The notes: generated from the sequence alone by a model not told the origin. DNA of 64,000 bases from JAAXKN01 sp050258815 (GCA_050258815.1 JBLMZM010000090.1:62001-126000), one strand, 5' to 3'; shown: positions 1 to 8,145, numbered from the stretch's first letter. Program-made: numbers and translations.

Positions 1-401
1 GACCGCTTCTCGACAGGATTGACATACACATTGAAGTCCCGGCCGTAAAATACAAGGAACTGTCCAACGACTCCAAGGGTGAAGCCTCCGAGGTGATACG
101 CAGCAGGGTTATTAAAGCAAGGGAAATCCAGCTGAAGAGGTTTTCGCAGGTAAAGCACATCTTTAACAATGCAGACATGGGAACCCGCGAGGTAAGGCAA
201 TATTGCGTATTAGACACAGCCGGAGCGGAGATTCTCAGGATGGCAATGAGCAGGCTGGGATTATCAGCCAGGGCATATGACAGGATATTGAAAGTAAGCC
301 GCACAATAGCAGACCTGGATAATGCGGAGCAAATCAGGCCAAATCACATCAGTGAAGCAATCCAGTACAGGAGCCTCGACAGGGAATTGTGGAATCACTA
401 G
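1..401 (+). CDS. ComM/YifB-type AAA ATPase, C-terminal fragment
   Basis: Partial gene entering from the left edge; the reading frame is open from base 3 and stops at 399-401. The visible 132 residues start with PLLDRIDIHIEVP, the sensor/arginine-finger stretch of Mg-chelatase-like AAA+ ATPases. They end with the Mg_chelatase_C helical domain (SRLGLSARAYDRILKVSRTI, then NHISEAIQYRSLDR). ComM helps branch migration of DNA during natural transformation in gamma-proteobacteria; most bacteria carry the family and its role elsewhere is less clear. The Walker motifs lie outside the window. An ATG at 93 is internal and not a real start. Family assignment is secure; function in this organism is inferred. 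Confidence 0.88.
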   Translation, partial: PLLDRIDIHIEVPAVKYKELSNDSKGEASEVIRSRVIKAREIQLKRFSQVKHIFNNADMGTREVRQYCVLDTAGAEILRMAMSRLGLSARAYDRILKVSRTIADLDNAEQIRPNHISEAIQYRSLDRELWNH

Positions 402-494
402 GAAATTAAGAGAAAAAAAAGTATATTACATAATTGGATTTTTCTGAATAAGTTATTTATTGAGAGAATTTCTAATTATTTTCCATTTAACAAC

Positions 495-523
495 TTGCTT
501 TTTAAATCAGTAAGCCATATATT
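495..523 (+). promoter_or_regulatory. Sigma-70-type promoter of the tRNA cluster
   Basis: TTGCTT (495-500), a 17-base spacer and TATATT (518-523). This puts the transcription start about 12 bases before tRNA-Tyr at 542. The same TTGCT-N17-TATATT layout recurs at 32390-32418, which supports it as a genuine housekeeping promoter form in this genome. Confidence 0.55.
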
Positions 524-541
524 TGGATTTCATTTTATTAC

Positions 542-628
542 GGGCGGACGCCGGAGTTGGAGAGCCGGGGCGGACTGTAAATCCGTTGGCAAACGCCTTT
601 GGGGGTTCGAATCCCTCGCCGCCCACCA
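542..628 (+). tRNA. tRNA-Tyr (GTA)
   Basis: Class II tRNA. Anticodon GTA at 577-579 lies in the loop CTGTAAA on a GCGGA/TCCGT stem. It has a variable arm (GGC..GCC), the T-loop TTCGAAT and an encoded CCA at 626-628. The acceptor stem GGGCGGA/GCCGCCC pairs except A7 against G66. The D-stem CCG/CGG forces position 8 to be C rather than the near-universal U. First gene of a Tyr-Gly-Thr-(rpmG)-Trp cluster upstream of secE. Confidence 0.93.
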
Positions 629-741
629 TATGTTGACATTTGAAAATTGGTCGTTGGAGATTGTTTACAGATCGTTATACAACTTACAATTGAGAATAGT
701 CAATTCAAGATATCAACATTAGTGTTCTAGATATTTAGAAC

Positions 742-815
742 GCGGGAGTAACTCAGTTGGCTAGAGTCACAGCCTTCCAAGCTGTTGGTCGCGGGTTCGA
801 GTCCCGTCTCCCGCT
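742..815 (+). tRNA. tRNA-Gly (TCC)
   Basis: Acceptor GCGGGAG (742-748) pairs with CTCCCGC (808-814), with discriminator T at 815. Anticodon TCC at 776-778 lies in the loop CTTCCAA on an ACAGC/GCTGT stem; the T-arm contains GTTCGAGTC. CCA is not encoded (CTA follows), unlike tRNA-Tyr, tRNA-Trp and tRNA-Gln here. Confidence 0.95.
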
Positions 816-864
816 CTAACTAAATAAGATACTTTAAATTACCAAATTTTTCAAGACTAATACT

Positions 865-937
865 GCTGACGTAGCTCAGTTGGTAGAGCACATCCTTGGT
901 AAGGATGAGGTCACCGGTTCAATCCCGGTCGTCAGCT
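865..937 (+). tRNA. tRNA-Thr (GGT)
   Basis: Acceptor GCTGACG (865-871) pairs with CGTCAGC (930-936), discriminator T937. Anticodon GGT at 898-900 in a TTGGTAA loop; D-arm AGCTCAGTTGGTAGAGC; T-arm CCGGTTCAATCCCGG. CCA is not encoded. Ends 20 bases before rpmG. Confidence 0.96.
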
Positions 938-957
938 CAAACTAACACGAAAATACT

Positions 958-1107
958 ATGAGAGATATAATAACTTTAGAATGCACCGAGTGTAAAAGAA
1001 GAAATTACACTACAACAAAAAACAAACGTCTTCATCCCGGAAGAGTAGAGTTCAAGAAATACTGCCGTTGGGATGGCAAGCATACTATTCATAAAGAAAC
1101 TAAATAG
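958..1107 (+). CDS. rpmG: 50S ribosomal protein L33
   Basis: A 49-residue protein of the large ribosomal subunit. The core (LECTECKRRNYTTTKNKR, then KKYC and KHTIHKETK) is diagnostic of L33. The zinc-type family has two CxxC pairs; here the first is intact (C9, C12), but the second reads C36-x-x-D39, so one ligand is Asp. The gene lies between tRNA-Thr and tRNA-Trp, a place usually held by tuf in the related tRNA-tuf-tRNA-secE arrangement, and is probably co-transcribed with the tRNAs. Start is the only ATG that gives the full family N-terminus. Confidence 0.93.
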   Translation: MRDIITLECTECKRRNYTTTKNKRLHPGRVEFKKYCRWDGKHTIHKETK

Positions 1108-1115
1108 TTTTTCTT

Positions 1116-1192
1116 ACGTCAGTAGCTCAATTGGCTAGAGCAGCGGTCTCCAAAACCGCAGGTTGGGGGTTCGAGTCCCTCCTGACGTGCCA
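1116..1192 (+). tRNA. tRNA-Trp (CCA)
   Basis: Acceptor ACGTCAG (1116-1122) pairs with CTGACGT (1182-1188), discriminator G1189, encoded CCA 1190-1192. Anticodon CCA at 1150-1152 in the loop CTCCAAA on a GCGGT/ACCGC stem. Sits directly before secE, the usual position for tRNA-Trp. Confidence 0.96.
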
Positions 1193-1219
1193 GAATTACT
1201 AAAGAGAAGACACTTAGTT

Positions 1220-1402
1220 ATGAAAGAAAAAATAATTAATTTTTTTAATGATGTAGTCAAGGAGATGAAAAAAGTCACCTGGCCTACAAAAGATGAATTG
1301 AAAGAATCAACAACTATAGTTATAGTAGTATGTTTGATAATAGCCGCATTTACCTATCTGATAGATATGGCTATAACACAAATCTTTAAAGGGATATTTT
1401 AG
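1220..1402 (+). CDS. secE: Preprotein translocase subunit SecE
   Basis: A 60-residue inner-membrane subunit that clamps SecY in the SecYEG channel. The amphipathic segment with the family hallmark VKEMKKVTWPTKDEL (about residues 12-26) is followed by one transmembrane helix (about 31-52). This is the short one-helix SecE. The open frame extends upstream into tRNA-Trp; ATG 1220 is chosen because it leaves the tRNA intact and gives the usual length. nusG follows after 9 bases. Confidence 0.95.
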   Translation: MKEKIINFFNDVVKEMKKVTWPTKDELKESTTIVIVVCLIIAAFTYLIDMAITQIFKGIF

Positions 1403-1411
1403 GTCGTACCA

Positions 1412-1948
1412 ATGGAATTGAAATGGTATGTAGTGAGGACTTTTTCGGGGCAGGAAAACAGGGTGAAAACTCTCCTGGAAACTGAACTGAAGGACCATGA
1501 CCAGCTCAGGGCAAAGATACAGGAAATTCTTGTACCTACGGAAAAAGTTTTTGAAGTTAAAGACGGCAAGAAGAAGTCTAAGAACAAGAACTTTTTTCCG
1601 GGCTATATTCTTGTCCAGGCGGACTTGGATAACCAGGTAAAGGATTTTATTCTGAACACTCCTGCTGTAATGGGATTCCTGGGCACTGGTAAAAACCCCA
1701 ACCCGCTGCAGCCTGAAGAGGTTAAGAGGATCGTTGGCCGCATTACGCAGGACCAGGAAAATGAACGTCTCGAGACTTTATTCCGTGCCGGAGACTTTGT
1801 TAAAATTGTTGACGGTCCATTCAATAATTTCTCGGGTTATATTCAGGAAGTTAATGAGGAGAAGATGAAGATCAAAGTTATGGTCTCTATCTTCGGCAGG
1901 AAGACTCCTGTTGAAATCGATTTTGTACAGGCAGAATTAGAAAAGTAA
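1412..1948 (+). CDS. nusG: Transcription termination/antitermination factor NusG
   Basis: A 178-residue elongation factor that bridges RNA polymerase to Rho or to the ribosome. The N-terminal NGN domain begins WYVVRTFSGQENRVK and contains FFPGYILVQ and the TPAVMGFLG stretch. The KOW domain covers about residues 125-178 (FVKIVDGPFNNFSGYI). Length is typical with no insert. Co-directional with secE and the rplKAJL genes. Confidence 0.97.
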   Translation: MELKWYVVRTFSGQENRVKTLLETELKDHDQLRAKIQEILVPTEKVFEVKDGKKKSKNKNFFPGYILVQADLDNQVKDFILNTPAVMGFLGTGKNPNPLQPEEVKRIVGRITQDQENERLETLFRAGDFVKIVDGPFNNFSGYIQEVNEEKMKIKVMVSIFGRKTPVEIDFVQAELEK

Positions 1949-1957
1949 AAGTATATA

Positions 1958-1984
1958 AATTAAAAGTAAAAATTAAAAGTAAAA
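1958..1984 (+). repeat. AT-rich tandem repeat in the nusG-rplK gap
   Basis: Two 14-base copies of AATTAAAAGTAAAA (1958-1971 and 1971-1984), sharing one base, with a degenerate third copy just upstream over the nusG stop. Period is 13 bases. The remainder of the 108-base gap is AT-rich without a clear promoter. Confidence 0.6.
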
Positions 1985-2056
1985 GCAGTATAGAATATTT
2001 AGAGCTTGATAACTTTGATTTTTAATTGTTTGAGAATATAAACGTAGGTTTTTACT

Positions 2057-2482
2057 ATGGCAAAAAAAATAGCTGGTTTCATTAAGTTACAAATACCTGC
2101 CGGTAAGGCTAATCCATCTCCACCCGTTGGACCTGCATTAGGCCAGAAGGGGGTCAACATCATGGAATTCTGTAAACAGTTCAACGCCAGAACTGCAGAT
2201 AAAGGTGGCTTAATAATTCCTGTAGTCATCACGGTATTTACAGATAAATCATTTACTTTTGTTACCAAGACTCCGCCAGCCGCAGAATTGTTAAAGAAAG
2301 CTGCGAAAATGGATAAAGGCTCGGCTGAACCAAACAAAACCAAAGTGGCAAAGGTAACCAAAGCTCAGGTAAAAGAGATTGCAGAAATGAAAATGCCCGA
2401 TCTTAATGCCAATGATATTGAGCAGGCAATGAGCATGGTTGCAGGAACAGCCCGGAGTATGGGTTTTACCGTAGAAGAGTAA
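2057..2482 (+). CDS. rplK: 50S ribosomal protein L11
   Basis: A 141-residue protein of the GTPase-associated centre; it binds 23S rRNA and contacts EF-G and RelA. The N-terminal domain has the proline-rich switch PPVGPALGQKGVNIMEFCK; the C-terminal rRNA-binding domain contains KTPPAAELLKKA and ends MVAGTARSMGFTVEE. Full length. No strong ribosome binding site precedes ATG 2057 (only TAGG). Confidence 0.97.
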   Translation: MAKKIAGFIKLQIPAGKANPSPPVGPALGQKGVNIMEFCKQFNARTADKGGLIIPVVITVFTDKSFTFVTKTPPAAELLKKAAKMDKGSAEPNKTKVAKVTKAQVKEIAEMKMPDLNANDIEQAMSMVAGTARSMGFTVEE

Positions 2483-2524
2483 TTATTTAATTTACGGCAA
2501 TATGAATATAGGGTTGACATTATA

Positions 2525-3223
2525 ATGAAAGTTTCAAAAAGAATTAAGGCTGTAAAAGAGAAGGTTGATATTAATAAAGAATATTCTCTTGATGAAGCAA
2601 TAAAAAAATTAAAAGAAGTATCCAATGTTAAGTTTACCGAATCACTTGATTGTGCAATTCGCCTGGGTGTAGATCCTCGCCATGCAGATCAGATGGTAAG
2701 GGGTACGGTCAGTTTGCCAAATGGTACCGGTAAGGAAGTTAAAGTACTGGTTGTGGCAAAAGGAGCTAAGGCTCAGGATGCTCTGGATGCAGGCGCCGAT
2801 TTTGCCGGTTTCGAAGAATATCTCGAAAAGATCAAGGCTGGCTGGGCTGATGTGGATGTTATTGTTGCCACACCGGACGTAATGGGCGAATTAGGCAAGC
2901 TGGGAAGGATATTAGGTCCCAAAGGTTTAATGCCTAATCCAAAGAGCGGTACCGTAACAATGGATGTAGCTACAGCTGTAAAGGAAGTTAAGGCCGGTAA
3001 GATCGAATTCCGTGTTGACAAGACAGGAATTGTTCATACCTCAATTGGCAAAGTATCCTTTACTGAAGATAAACTGCTTGAAAATGTTAGGGCATTTTTA
3101 TCAACTATTATCAAAATGAAACCAGCAACTGCAAAGGGCCAGTACGTAAGGAGTTTATTCCTCTCTACTACAATGGGACCTGGCTTGAGGATTTCACGCG
3201 AAGAAGTTGCAGCTATTAAATAA
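2525..3223 (+). CDS. rplA: 50S ribosomal protein L1
   Basis: A 232-residue L1-stalk protein. Landmarks are LDCAIRLGVDPRHADQMVRG near the N-terminus, the central LGRILGPKGLMPNPKSGTV motif and a C-terminal FLSTTMGPGLRIS stretch. L1 is the usual autogenous repressor of rplKA; a binding site in the leader could not be identified by eye. Starts 42 bases after rplK. Confidence 0.97.
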   Translation: MKVSKRIKAVKEKVDINKEYSLDEAIKKLKEVSNVKFTESLDCAIRLGVDPRHADQMVRGTVSLPNGTGKEVKVLVVAKGAKAQDALDAGADFAGFEEYLEKIKAGWADVDVIVATPDVMGELGKLGRILGPKGLMPNPKSGTVTMDVATAVKEVKAGKIEFRVDKTGIVHTSIGKVSFTEDKLLENVRAFLSTIIKMKPATAKGQYVRSLFLSTTMGPGLRISREEVAAIK

Positions 3224-3291
3224 GTATTACGTACTCAGTAAAATATAAATGCTTCTATATTATTTAACGAATTAGTTGATTTGGGAGAGTA

Positions 3292-3813
3292 ATGGATATA
3301 AAAGAAAAAGAAGAAAAAGTCTCTCAGATTAAAGAACTTATTGATGATGCCAGTGCTATCTACCTGGTAGATTACAGCAAGGTAAACGTTGCAGATATTA
3401 ATAATATCCGCAAGGAATTCCGTAAGGAAGGCGTCAAATATAAGGTCTTTAAGAACACCCTTTTCAAGAAAGCGTTATCAGAAGCCAACAAATACGAAAA
3501 ATTCAATGATCTGCTAGTTGGAATGACCGGTGCTGCATTTGTTAAAGATAATGCAACAGCGCCTGCAAAGATCATTAAAAAGTATTATGATGCTTCTAAC
3601 AAACTTGCTTTGAAGGGATGTTACATTGAAACCCAGTTTTTCGAAGGGGATAAGCTCGATGCCTTATCAACACTGCCTTCAAAACCGGAGATTATTGCTG
3701 GAATTATTGGCAGCCTGGACTCACCGGCTTCTGGTATAGTTGGTGCCATAAATGCAGTAATGAGAGATTTGGTTGGCGTACTTGACGCCATTGAAAAGAA
3801 GCAGGCTGCTTAA
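3292..3813 (+). CDS. rplJ: 50S ribosomal protein L10
   Basis: A 173-residue stalk base protein that anchors L7/L12 dimers. The N-terminal rRNA-binding domain includes IYLVDYSKVNVADINNIRKE and YKVFKNTLFKKAL; the C-terminal helix ends AVMRDLVGVLDAIEKKQAA. Preceded by GGGAGAG before ATG 3292. The 68-base gap from rplA is shorter than many L10 leaders and no L10 leader fold was recognised. Confidence 0.96.
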   Translation: MDIKEKEEKVSQIKELIDDASAIYLVDYSKVNVADINNIRKEFRKEGVKYKVFKNTLFKKALSEANKYEKFNDLLVGMTGAAFVKDNATAPAKIIKKYYDASNKLALKGCYIETQFFEGDKLDALSTLPSKPEIIAGIIGSLDSPASGIVGAINAVMRDLVGVLDAIEKKQAA

Positions 3814-3873
3814 TTCAGTTTGCATAAAGTAATTACGGAAAAAGAAGAATTAAATATTTCAGGAGAATATAAA

Positions 3874-4251
3874 ATGTCAGAGAAAATTGCAGAATTAGTG
3901 GAGAAAATTAAAGGTTTAACTCTTTTAGAAGCTTCAGAATTAAAGAAAGCATTGGAAAGTGAATTTGGTGTTACAGCAGCTGCTCCAATGATGATGGGTG
4001 CTGCACCAGCTGCTGCTGCTGCTGCTCCGGTTGAAGAAAAGACTGAATTCGACGTAATTCTTCAGTCTGCAGGTGACAAAAAGATTAACGTTATCAAAGT
4101 TGTTCGCGCTCATACAGGTTTAGGTCTGAAGGAAGCTAAGGATTTAGTTGACGGCGCACCTAAGACTGTTAAAGAGGCTGTATCAAAAGACGAAGCTGAA
4201 AAACTGAAGAAAGAATTTGAAGAAGCTGGAGCTACTGTAGAAGTAAAGTAA
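3874..4251 (+). CDS. rplL: 50S ribosomal protein L7/L12
   Basis: A 125-residue stalk protein that recruits translation factors. It shows the N-terminal dimerisation helix (MSEKIAELVEKIKGLTLLEA), an alanine-rich hinge (APAAAAAAPVEE) and a globular C-terminal domain (KINVIKVVRAHTGLGLKEAKDLVD). The open frame runs 18 codons further upstream, but ATG 3874 is preceded by AGGAG and gives the family N-terminus. Confidence 0.97.
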   Translation: MSEKIAELVEKIKGLTLLEASELKKALESEFGVTAAAPMMMGAAPAAAAAAPVEEKTEFDVILQSAGDKKINVIKVVRAHTGLGLKEAKDLVDGAPKTVKEAVSKDEAEKLKKEFEEAGATVEVK

Positions 4252-4283
4252 GAACAGTATAATTAAATATAACGCTATATATT

Positions 4284-4325
4284 ACAAAAGTGATAAGGTG
4301 GTGAACTCCGCCTTGTCACTTTTGT
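4284..4325 (+). terminator. Long hairpin between rplL and rpoB (attenuator or processing site)
   Basis: An 18-bp uninterrupted stem (two G-U pairs) formed by 4284-4301 and 4308-4325 with a 6-base loop, followed by ATCTTTTTG. It sits mid-gap in the 123-base rplL-rpoB spacer. In E. coli this spacer holds a partial terminator and an RNase III site; the same role here, tuning rpoBC below ribosomal-protein levels, is inference. Confidence 0.7.
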
Positions 4326-4374
4326 ATCTTTTTGTACAGGATGATATTTTAGCGTAGGAAGAAAGGAAAATTTA

Positions 4375-7300
4375 ATGGAGGCTAGATTGGATAATAAAAG
4401 GATTTCTTTTTCACGTATCCCCTCTACAATCGGTGTACCGGATTTATTAGATATTCAGATAGAATCTTTTGAAGAATTTCTTCAATCAAAAATTCCCCCC
4501 TCTAAAAGAGAAAATAAAGGGCTTCAGGCGGTATTTCTCGCAAATTTCCCAATACTTGATAATAAAGAATTTTACAGACTCGACTTTATCGAGTATTATA
4601 TTGAGAAACCGAGATATTCTATCGTTGAGTGTGAAGAAAGAGGACTTACATTTTCGGCTCCGCTGAAGGCAAAGCTCAGATTATCTACTAAAGATCAGGA
4701 AACCGGAGAATTTGTCAATTCTGTTGAACAGGAAGTCTATTTGGGCAATCTGCCCTTTATGACAAATAAAGGGACTTTTATAATAAATGGTGCTGAGAGG
4801 GTTGTAGTTACTCAGCTTCACCGGTCACCTGGTGTTGCATTTTCTCAGACTGTACATCCGAATGGTACACCAATTTATTCGGCAAGAATTATTCCATTCA
4901 GAGGATCCTGGGTGGAATTTGCAACGGATATTAACAATATATTATATGTTTATATAGATCGCAGAAAGAAATTTCCTGCAACTACATTGCTTCGCGCCCT
5001 GGATTTCACTACAGATGAACAGATCCTGGATTTATTCAGTCTTGTTGAGAACGTTGAAGTAAAGAATGTAAATGTTGAGAATTATACGGGCAGAATAGTT
5101 GCAGAAGACGTTTTTGATATGACTACCGGTGAAATATTCCTCAGTAAGGACATGGCTCTGACTGAAGAAGACGTAGAGAGATTAAAAGAATCGAGTATAT
5201 CGTCAATTAAATTAATAAATTCTGAAACCTCACCGGATCAGGATTTGATATTAAATACACTCAAAAAGGATACTTCACATACAAAAGAGGAAGCCCTTTT
5301 TGCCATATACAGGCAATTACGCTCGGGTGAAGCCCCGGATGTTGAAACAGCACAGGGATTAATCGAGAAGCTTTTCTTTAATGACAAGCGATATGATCTG
5401 GGCGAAGTTGGCCGTTTCCGTATGAATGATAAACTTCAGCTGAATATACCCCCCAATATTACAATATTGACGGTTGAAGACATCATTGCGATAATGAAAT
5501 ATATTATAAAGCTGAAAGTTGGTAATTTCAGCATCGATGACATAGATCACCTGGGTAACAGGCGTGTTAGAACAGTTGGTGAGCAGTTAGGCCAGCAATA
5601 CAATGTTGGACTTGCCAGAATGTCGCGTACTATCAAAGAAAGAATGAATATGCGCGACAGCGAAAACTTCCAGCCTCAGGATCTGGTAAATGCCAGGACC
5701 ATAAGCAGCGTAATTAATGCGTTCTTTGGCACTAATCAGCTTTCCCAGTTCATGGATCAGACCAATCCGTTGGCTGAACTGACACACAAAAGAAGGATCT
5801 CAGCATTAGGACCTGGCGGTTTGACCAGGGAAAGAGCAGGTTTTGAAGTCCGAGACGTTCATCATTCTCATTATGGCAGGTTATGCCCGATCGAGACTCC
5901 TGAAGGTCCGAATATAGGTCTGATCTCTTCACTCACTATTTATTCGAGGGTGAACAAATATGGATTCCTGGAAACCCCTTACAAGAAAGTTGTGGAGGGT
6001 AAGGTTTCCGAAGCTGTAGAATACCTGAGTGCCGATCAGGAAGATGCATTCACCATAGCCCAGGCAAACGCAATAACAGACGAGCAGGGCAACTTCCTGA
6101 GTGAAAGGGTAAAGTGCCGTAACAAAGGTGAATTTCCGGTTGTGCCGCCACTACAGATCCAGTATATGGACGTGGCTCCGGCGCAAATTGTAAGTGCGGC
6201 AGCTGCACTGATCCCGTTCCTGGAGCATGATGATGCCAACAGGGCCCTGATGGGATCGAACATGCAACGCCAGGCTGTGCCTCTGTTAAGACCCGAGGCT
6301 CCGATTGTGGGTACCGGTCTGGAAGGCAAACTTGCCGTTGATTCACGTGCTGTTATTGCAGCAGAAGATGATGGTGTTGTTGAATATGTTGATGCTGAAA
6401 GGGTAGTAATGAAATACGACATAAGCCCCAACAGCGTTGAAGCTTTGACAAACTTTGAAGATTCAAGAAGAGTGGAATACAGGCTGACAAAGTTTTCAGG
6501 TACAAACCAGGAAACCTCAATCAACCAGAAGCCCATTGTCAGGGAAGGTCAGAAGATGAAGAAAGGCGAAGTCATCGCTGACGGACCTGCAATTGATAAA
6601 GGCGAGCTTGCCTTAGGCCGCAACGTACTGGTAGCTTTCATGCCCTGGAGAGGGTATAACTTTGAGGATGCTATTGTTATAAGTGAAAGAGTTGTCAGTG
6701 AGGATGTATTTACCTCAATTCACATAGAAGAATTTGAACTGCAGGTCAGGGAGACAAAACGTGGTGAAGAAGAACTGACCAGGGACATACCCAACGTCAG
6801 TGAAGAAGCCACAAAGAACCTTGACGAAAGTGGTATAATCAGGGAAGGCGCGGAAGTAAAGGAAGGAGATATCCTTATAGGAAAAATTACTCCTAAGGGT
6901 GAAACCGATCCTACACCTGAAGAAAAACTCCTAAAGGCTATCTTTGGTGATAAAGCCGGAGACGTAAAGGATGCTTCACTGAAAGCAACTCCTGGCTTAA
7001 AGGGGACCATTATTAAGACCAGACTTTTCAGCCGTAAACGTAAGGAATCAGAATCGAAGAAAGCCGAAAAGAAACAGCTGGAGAACCTGGATAATATATT
7101 CAGAAAGACCCGTCAGGAATACAATGGTAAACTGATCGATAAGCTGAATAAGATCTGTCTTGGCATGACTACTACCGGCATCAAGGATATTGATGGCGGC
7201 GTAATTCTAAGAAATGGTTCAGTGATAAAAGAGTCCACGTTTTCTGGTATGGAAGATGTTACAAAATTGGATTATACTTTAGACTGGTTTGAATCCAAGA

Positions 7301-8145
7301 AAACTAATAATATCATAAAGAAACTTTATGAAAATTACTTTAGTTTAATGACTGACATAGAAGAAGATTATAAGAGAGAAAAGCTCAAAATTCAAAGCGG
7401 TGATGAGTTGCCTCCTGGAATTGTTCAGCTGGCAAAAGTATACGTCGCAAAGAAGAGAAAGCTGTCTGTGGGTGATAAAATGGCGGGAAGGCACGGAAAC
7501 AAGGGTGTTGTTGCCAAAATTGTTCCTGCTGAAGATATGCCATTTCTTGAAGACGGCACGCCGGTGGATATAGTTTTGAACCCGCTTGGTGTACCTTCGA
7601 GAATGAACCTTGGCCAGTTGTATGAAACAGCTTTGGGCTGGGTAGGCAAGAAGCTAGGTGTTAAGTTTGCCACGCCTATTTTTGATGGTGCCAAGGTGGA
7701 AGATATGGAAGGATATCTTGAAAAGGCTAATCTGGACCGGGGCAGTAAGACCGTATTGTATGACGGACGTTCCGGCGATAAATTCCATCAGAAAGTTACT
7801 TGCGGTTACATTTATATGTTGAAGCTGGGGCACATGGTTGATGATAAAATTCATGCCAGGTCCATTGGCCCGTACTCCTTAATTACGCAGCAGCCTCTTG
7901 GCGGTAAAGCGCAATTCGGTGGTCAGAGATTCGGTGAAATGGAAGTCTGGGCTCTGGAAGGTTATGGAGCCGCCCATATTTTACAGGAAATACTAACAGT
8001 AAAAAGTGACGATGTTGCTGGCAGAGCTAAAACTTATGAAGCAATAGTAAAAGGTGAAAATCTAATGGAACCCAATGTTCCAGAATCATTTAACGTTCTG
8101 ATTAAGGAGCTTCAGGGCTTAGGTCTTGACATTAAGATTAATTAG
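4375..8145 (+). CDS. rpoB: DNA-directed RNA polymerase subunit beta
   Basis: A 1256-residue catalytic subunit. The rifampicin-pocket stretch FFGTNQLSQFMDQTNPL..HKRRISALGPGG has the wild-type residues at the usual resistance positions, so the allele looks susceptible. Also visible are RERAGFEVRDVHHSHYGRL, IETPEGPNIGLI, GDKMAGRHGNKGVV and the C-terminal QPLGGKAQFGGQRFGEMEVWALE. A Lys/Glu-rich coiled insert (roughly residues 885-1010) lies before the KVYVAKKRKLSVGDKMAG motif, at a known lineage-specific insertion site. rpoC follows after 35 bases. Confidence 0.98.
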   Translation: MEARLDNKRISFSRIPSTIGVPDLLDIQIESFEEFLQSKIPPSKRENKGLQAVFLANFPILDNKEFYRLDFIEYYIEKPRYSIVECEERGLTFSAPLKAKLRLSTKDQETGEFVNSVEQEVYLGNLPFMTNKGTFIINGAERVVVTQLHRSPGVAFSQTVHPNGTPIYSARIIPFRGSWVEFATDINNILYVYIDRRKKFPATTLLRALDFTTDEQILDLFSLVENVEVKNVNVENYTGRIVAEDVFDMTTGEIFLSKDMALTEEDVERLKESSISSIKLINSETSPDQDLILNTLKKDTSHTKEEALFAIYRQLRSGEAPDVETAQGLIEKLFFNDKRYDLGEVGRFRMNDKLQLNIPPNITILTVEDIIAIMKYIIKLKVGNFSIDDIDHLGNRRVRTVGEQLGQQYNVGLARMSRTIKERMNMRDSENFQPQDLVNARTISSVINAFFGTNQLSQFMDQTNPLAELTHKRRISALGPGGLTRERAGFEVRDVHHSHYGRLCPIETPEGPNIGLISSLTIYSRVNKYGFLETPYKKVVEGKVSEAVEYLSADQEDAFTIAQANAITDEQGNFLSERVKCRNKGEFPVVPPLQIQYMDVAPAQIVSAAAALIPFLEHDDANRALMGSNMQRQAVPLLRPEAPIVGTGLEGKLAVDSRAVIAAEDDGVVEYVDAERVVMKYDISPNSVEALTNFEDSRRVEYRLTKFSGTNQETSINQKPIVREGQKMKKGEVIADGPAIDKGELALGRNVLVAFMPWRGYNFEDAIVISERVVSEDVFTSIHIEEFELQVRETKRGEEELTRDIPNVSEEATKNLDESGIIREGAEVKEGDILIGKITPKGETDPTPEEKLLKAIFGDKAGDVKDASLKATPGLKGTIIKTRLFSRKRKESESKKAEKKQLENLDNIFRKTRQEYNGKLIDKLNKICLGMTTTGIKDIDGGVILRNGSVIKESTFSGMEDVTKLDYTLDWFESKKTNNIIKKLYENYFSLMTDIEEDYKREKLKIQSGDELPPGIVQLAKVYVAKKRKLSVGDKMAGRHGNKGVVAKIVPAEDMPFLEDGTPVDIVLNPLGVPSRMNLGQLYETALGWVGKKLGVKFATPIFDGAKVEDMEGYLEKANLDRGSKTVLYDGRSGDKFHQKVTCGYIYMLKLGHMVDDKIHARSIGPYSLITQQPLGGKAQFGGQRFGEMEVWALEGYGAAHILQEILTVKSDDVAGRAKTYEAIVKGENLMEPNVPESFNVLIKELQGLGLDIKIN

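Noticed and set aside
495..722. 75-codon open frame over tRNA-Tyr
   Set aside because: It overlaps the tRNA gene and promoter and has no coding character or ribosome binding site.
2015..2042. Possible promoter TTGATT-N16-TATAAA before rplK
   Set aside because: It would place the transcription start about eight bases from the rplK ATG, leaving no room for a leader; support was too weak to list.
2514..2526. Consensus-like TTGACA and TATAAT next to each other before rplA
   Set aside because: Only one base separates the hexamers, far from the 16-18 needed, and TATAAT overlaps the rplA start codon.
3224..3291. L10 leader before rplJ
   Set aside because: The gap is only 68 bases and no kink-turn or terminator-like fold could be drawn.
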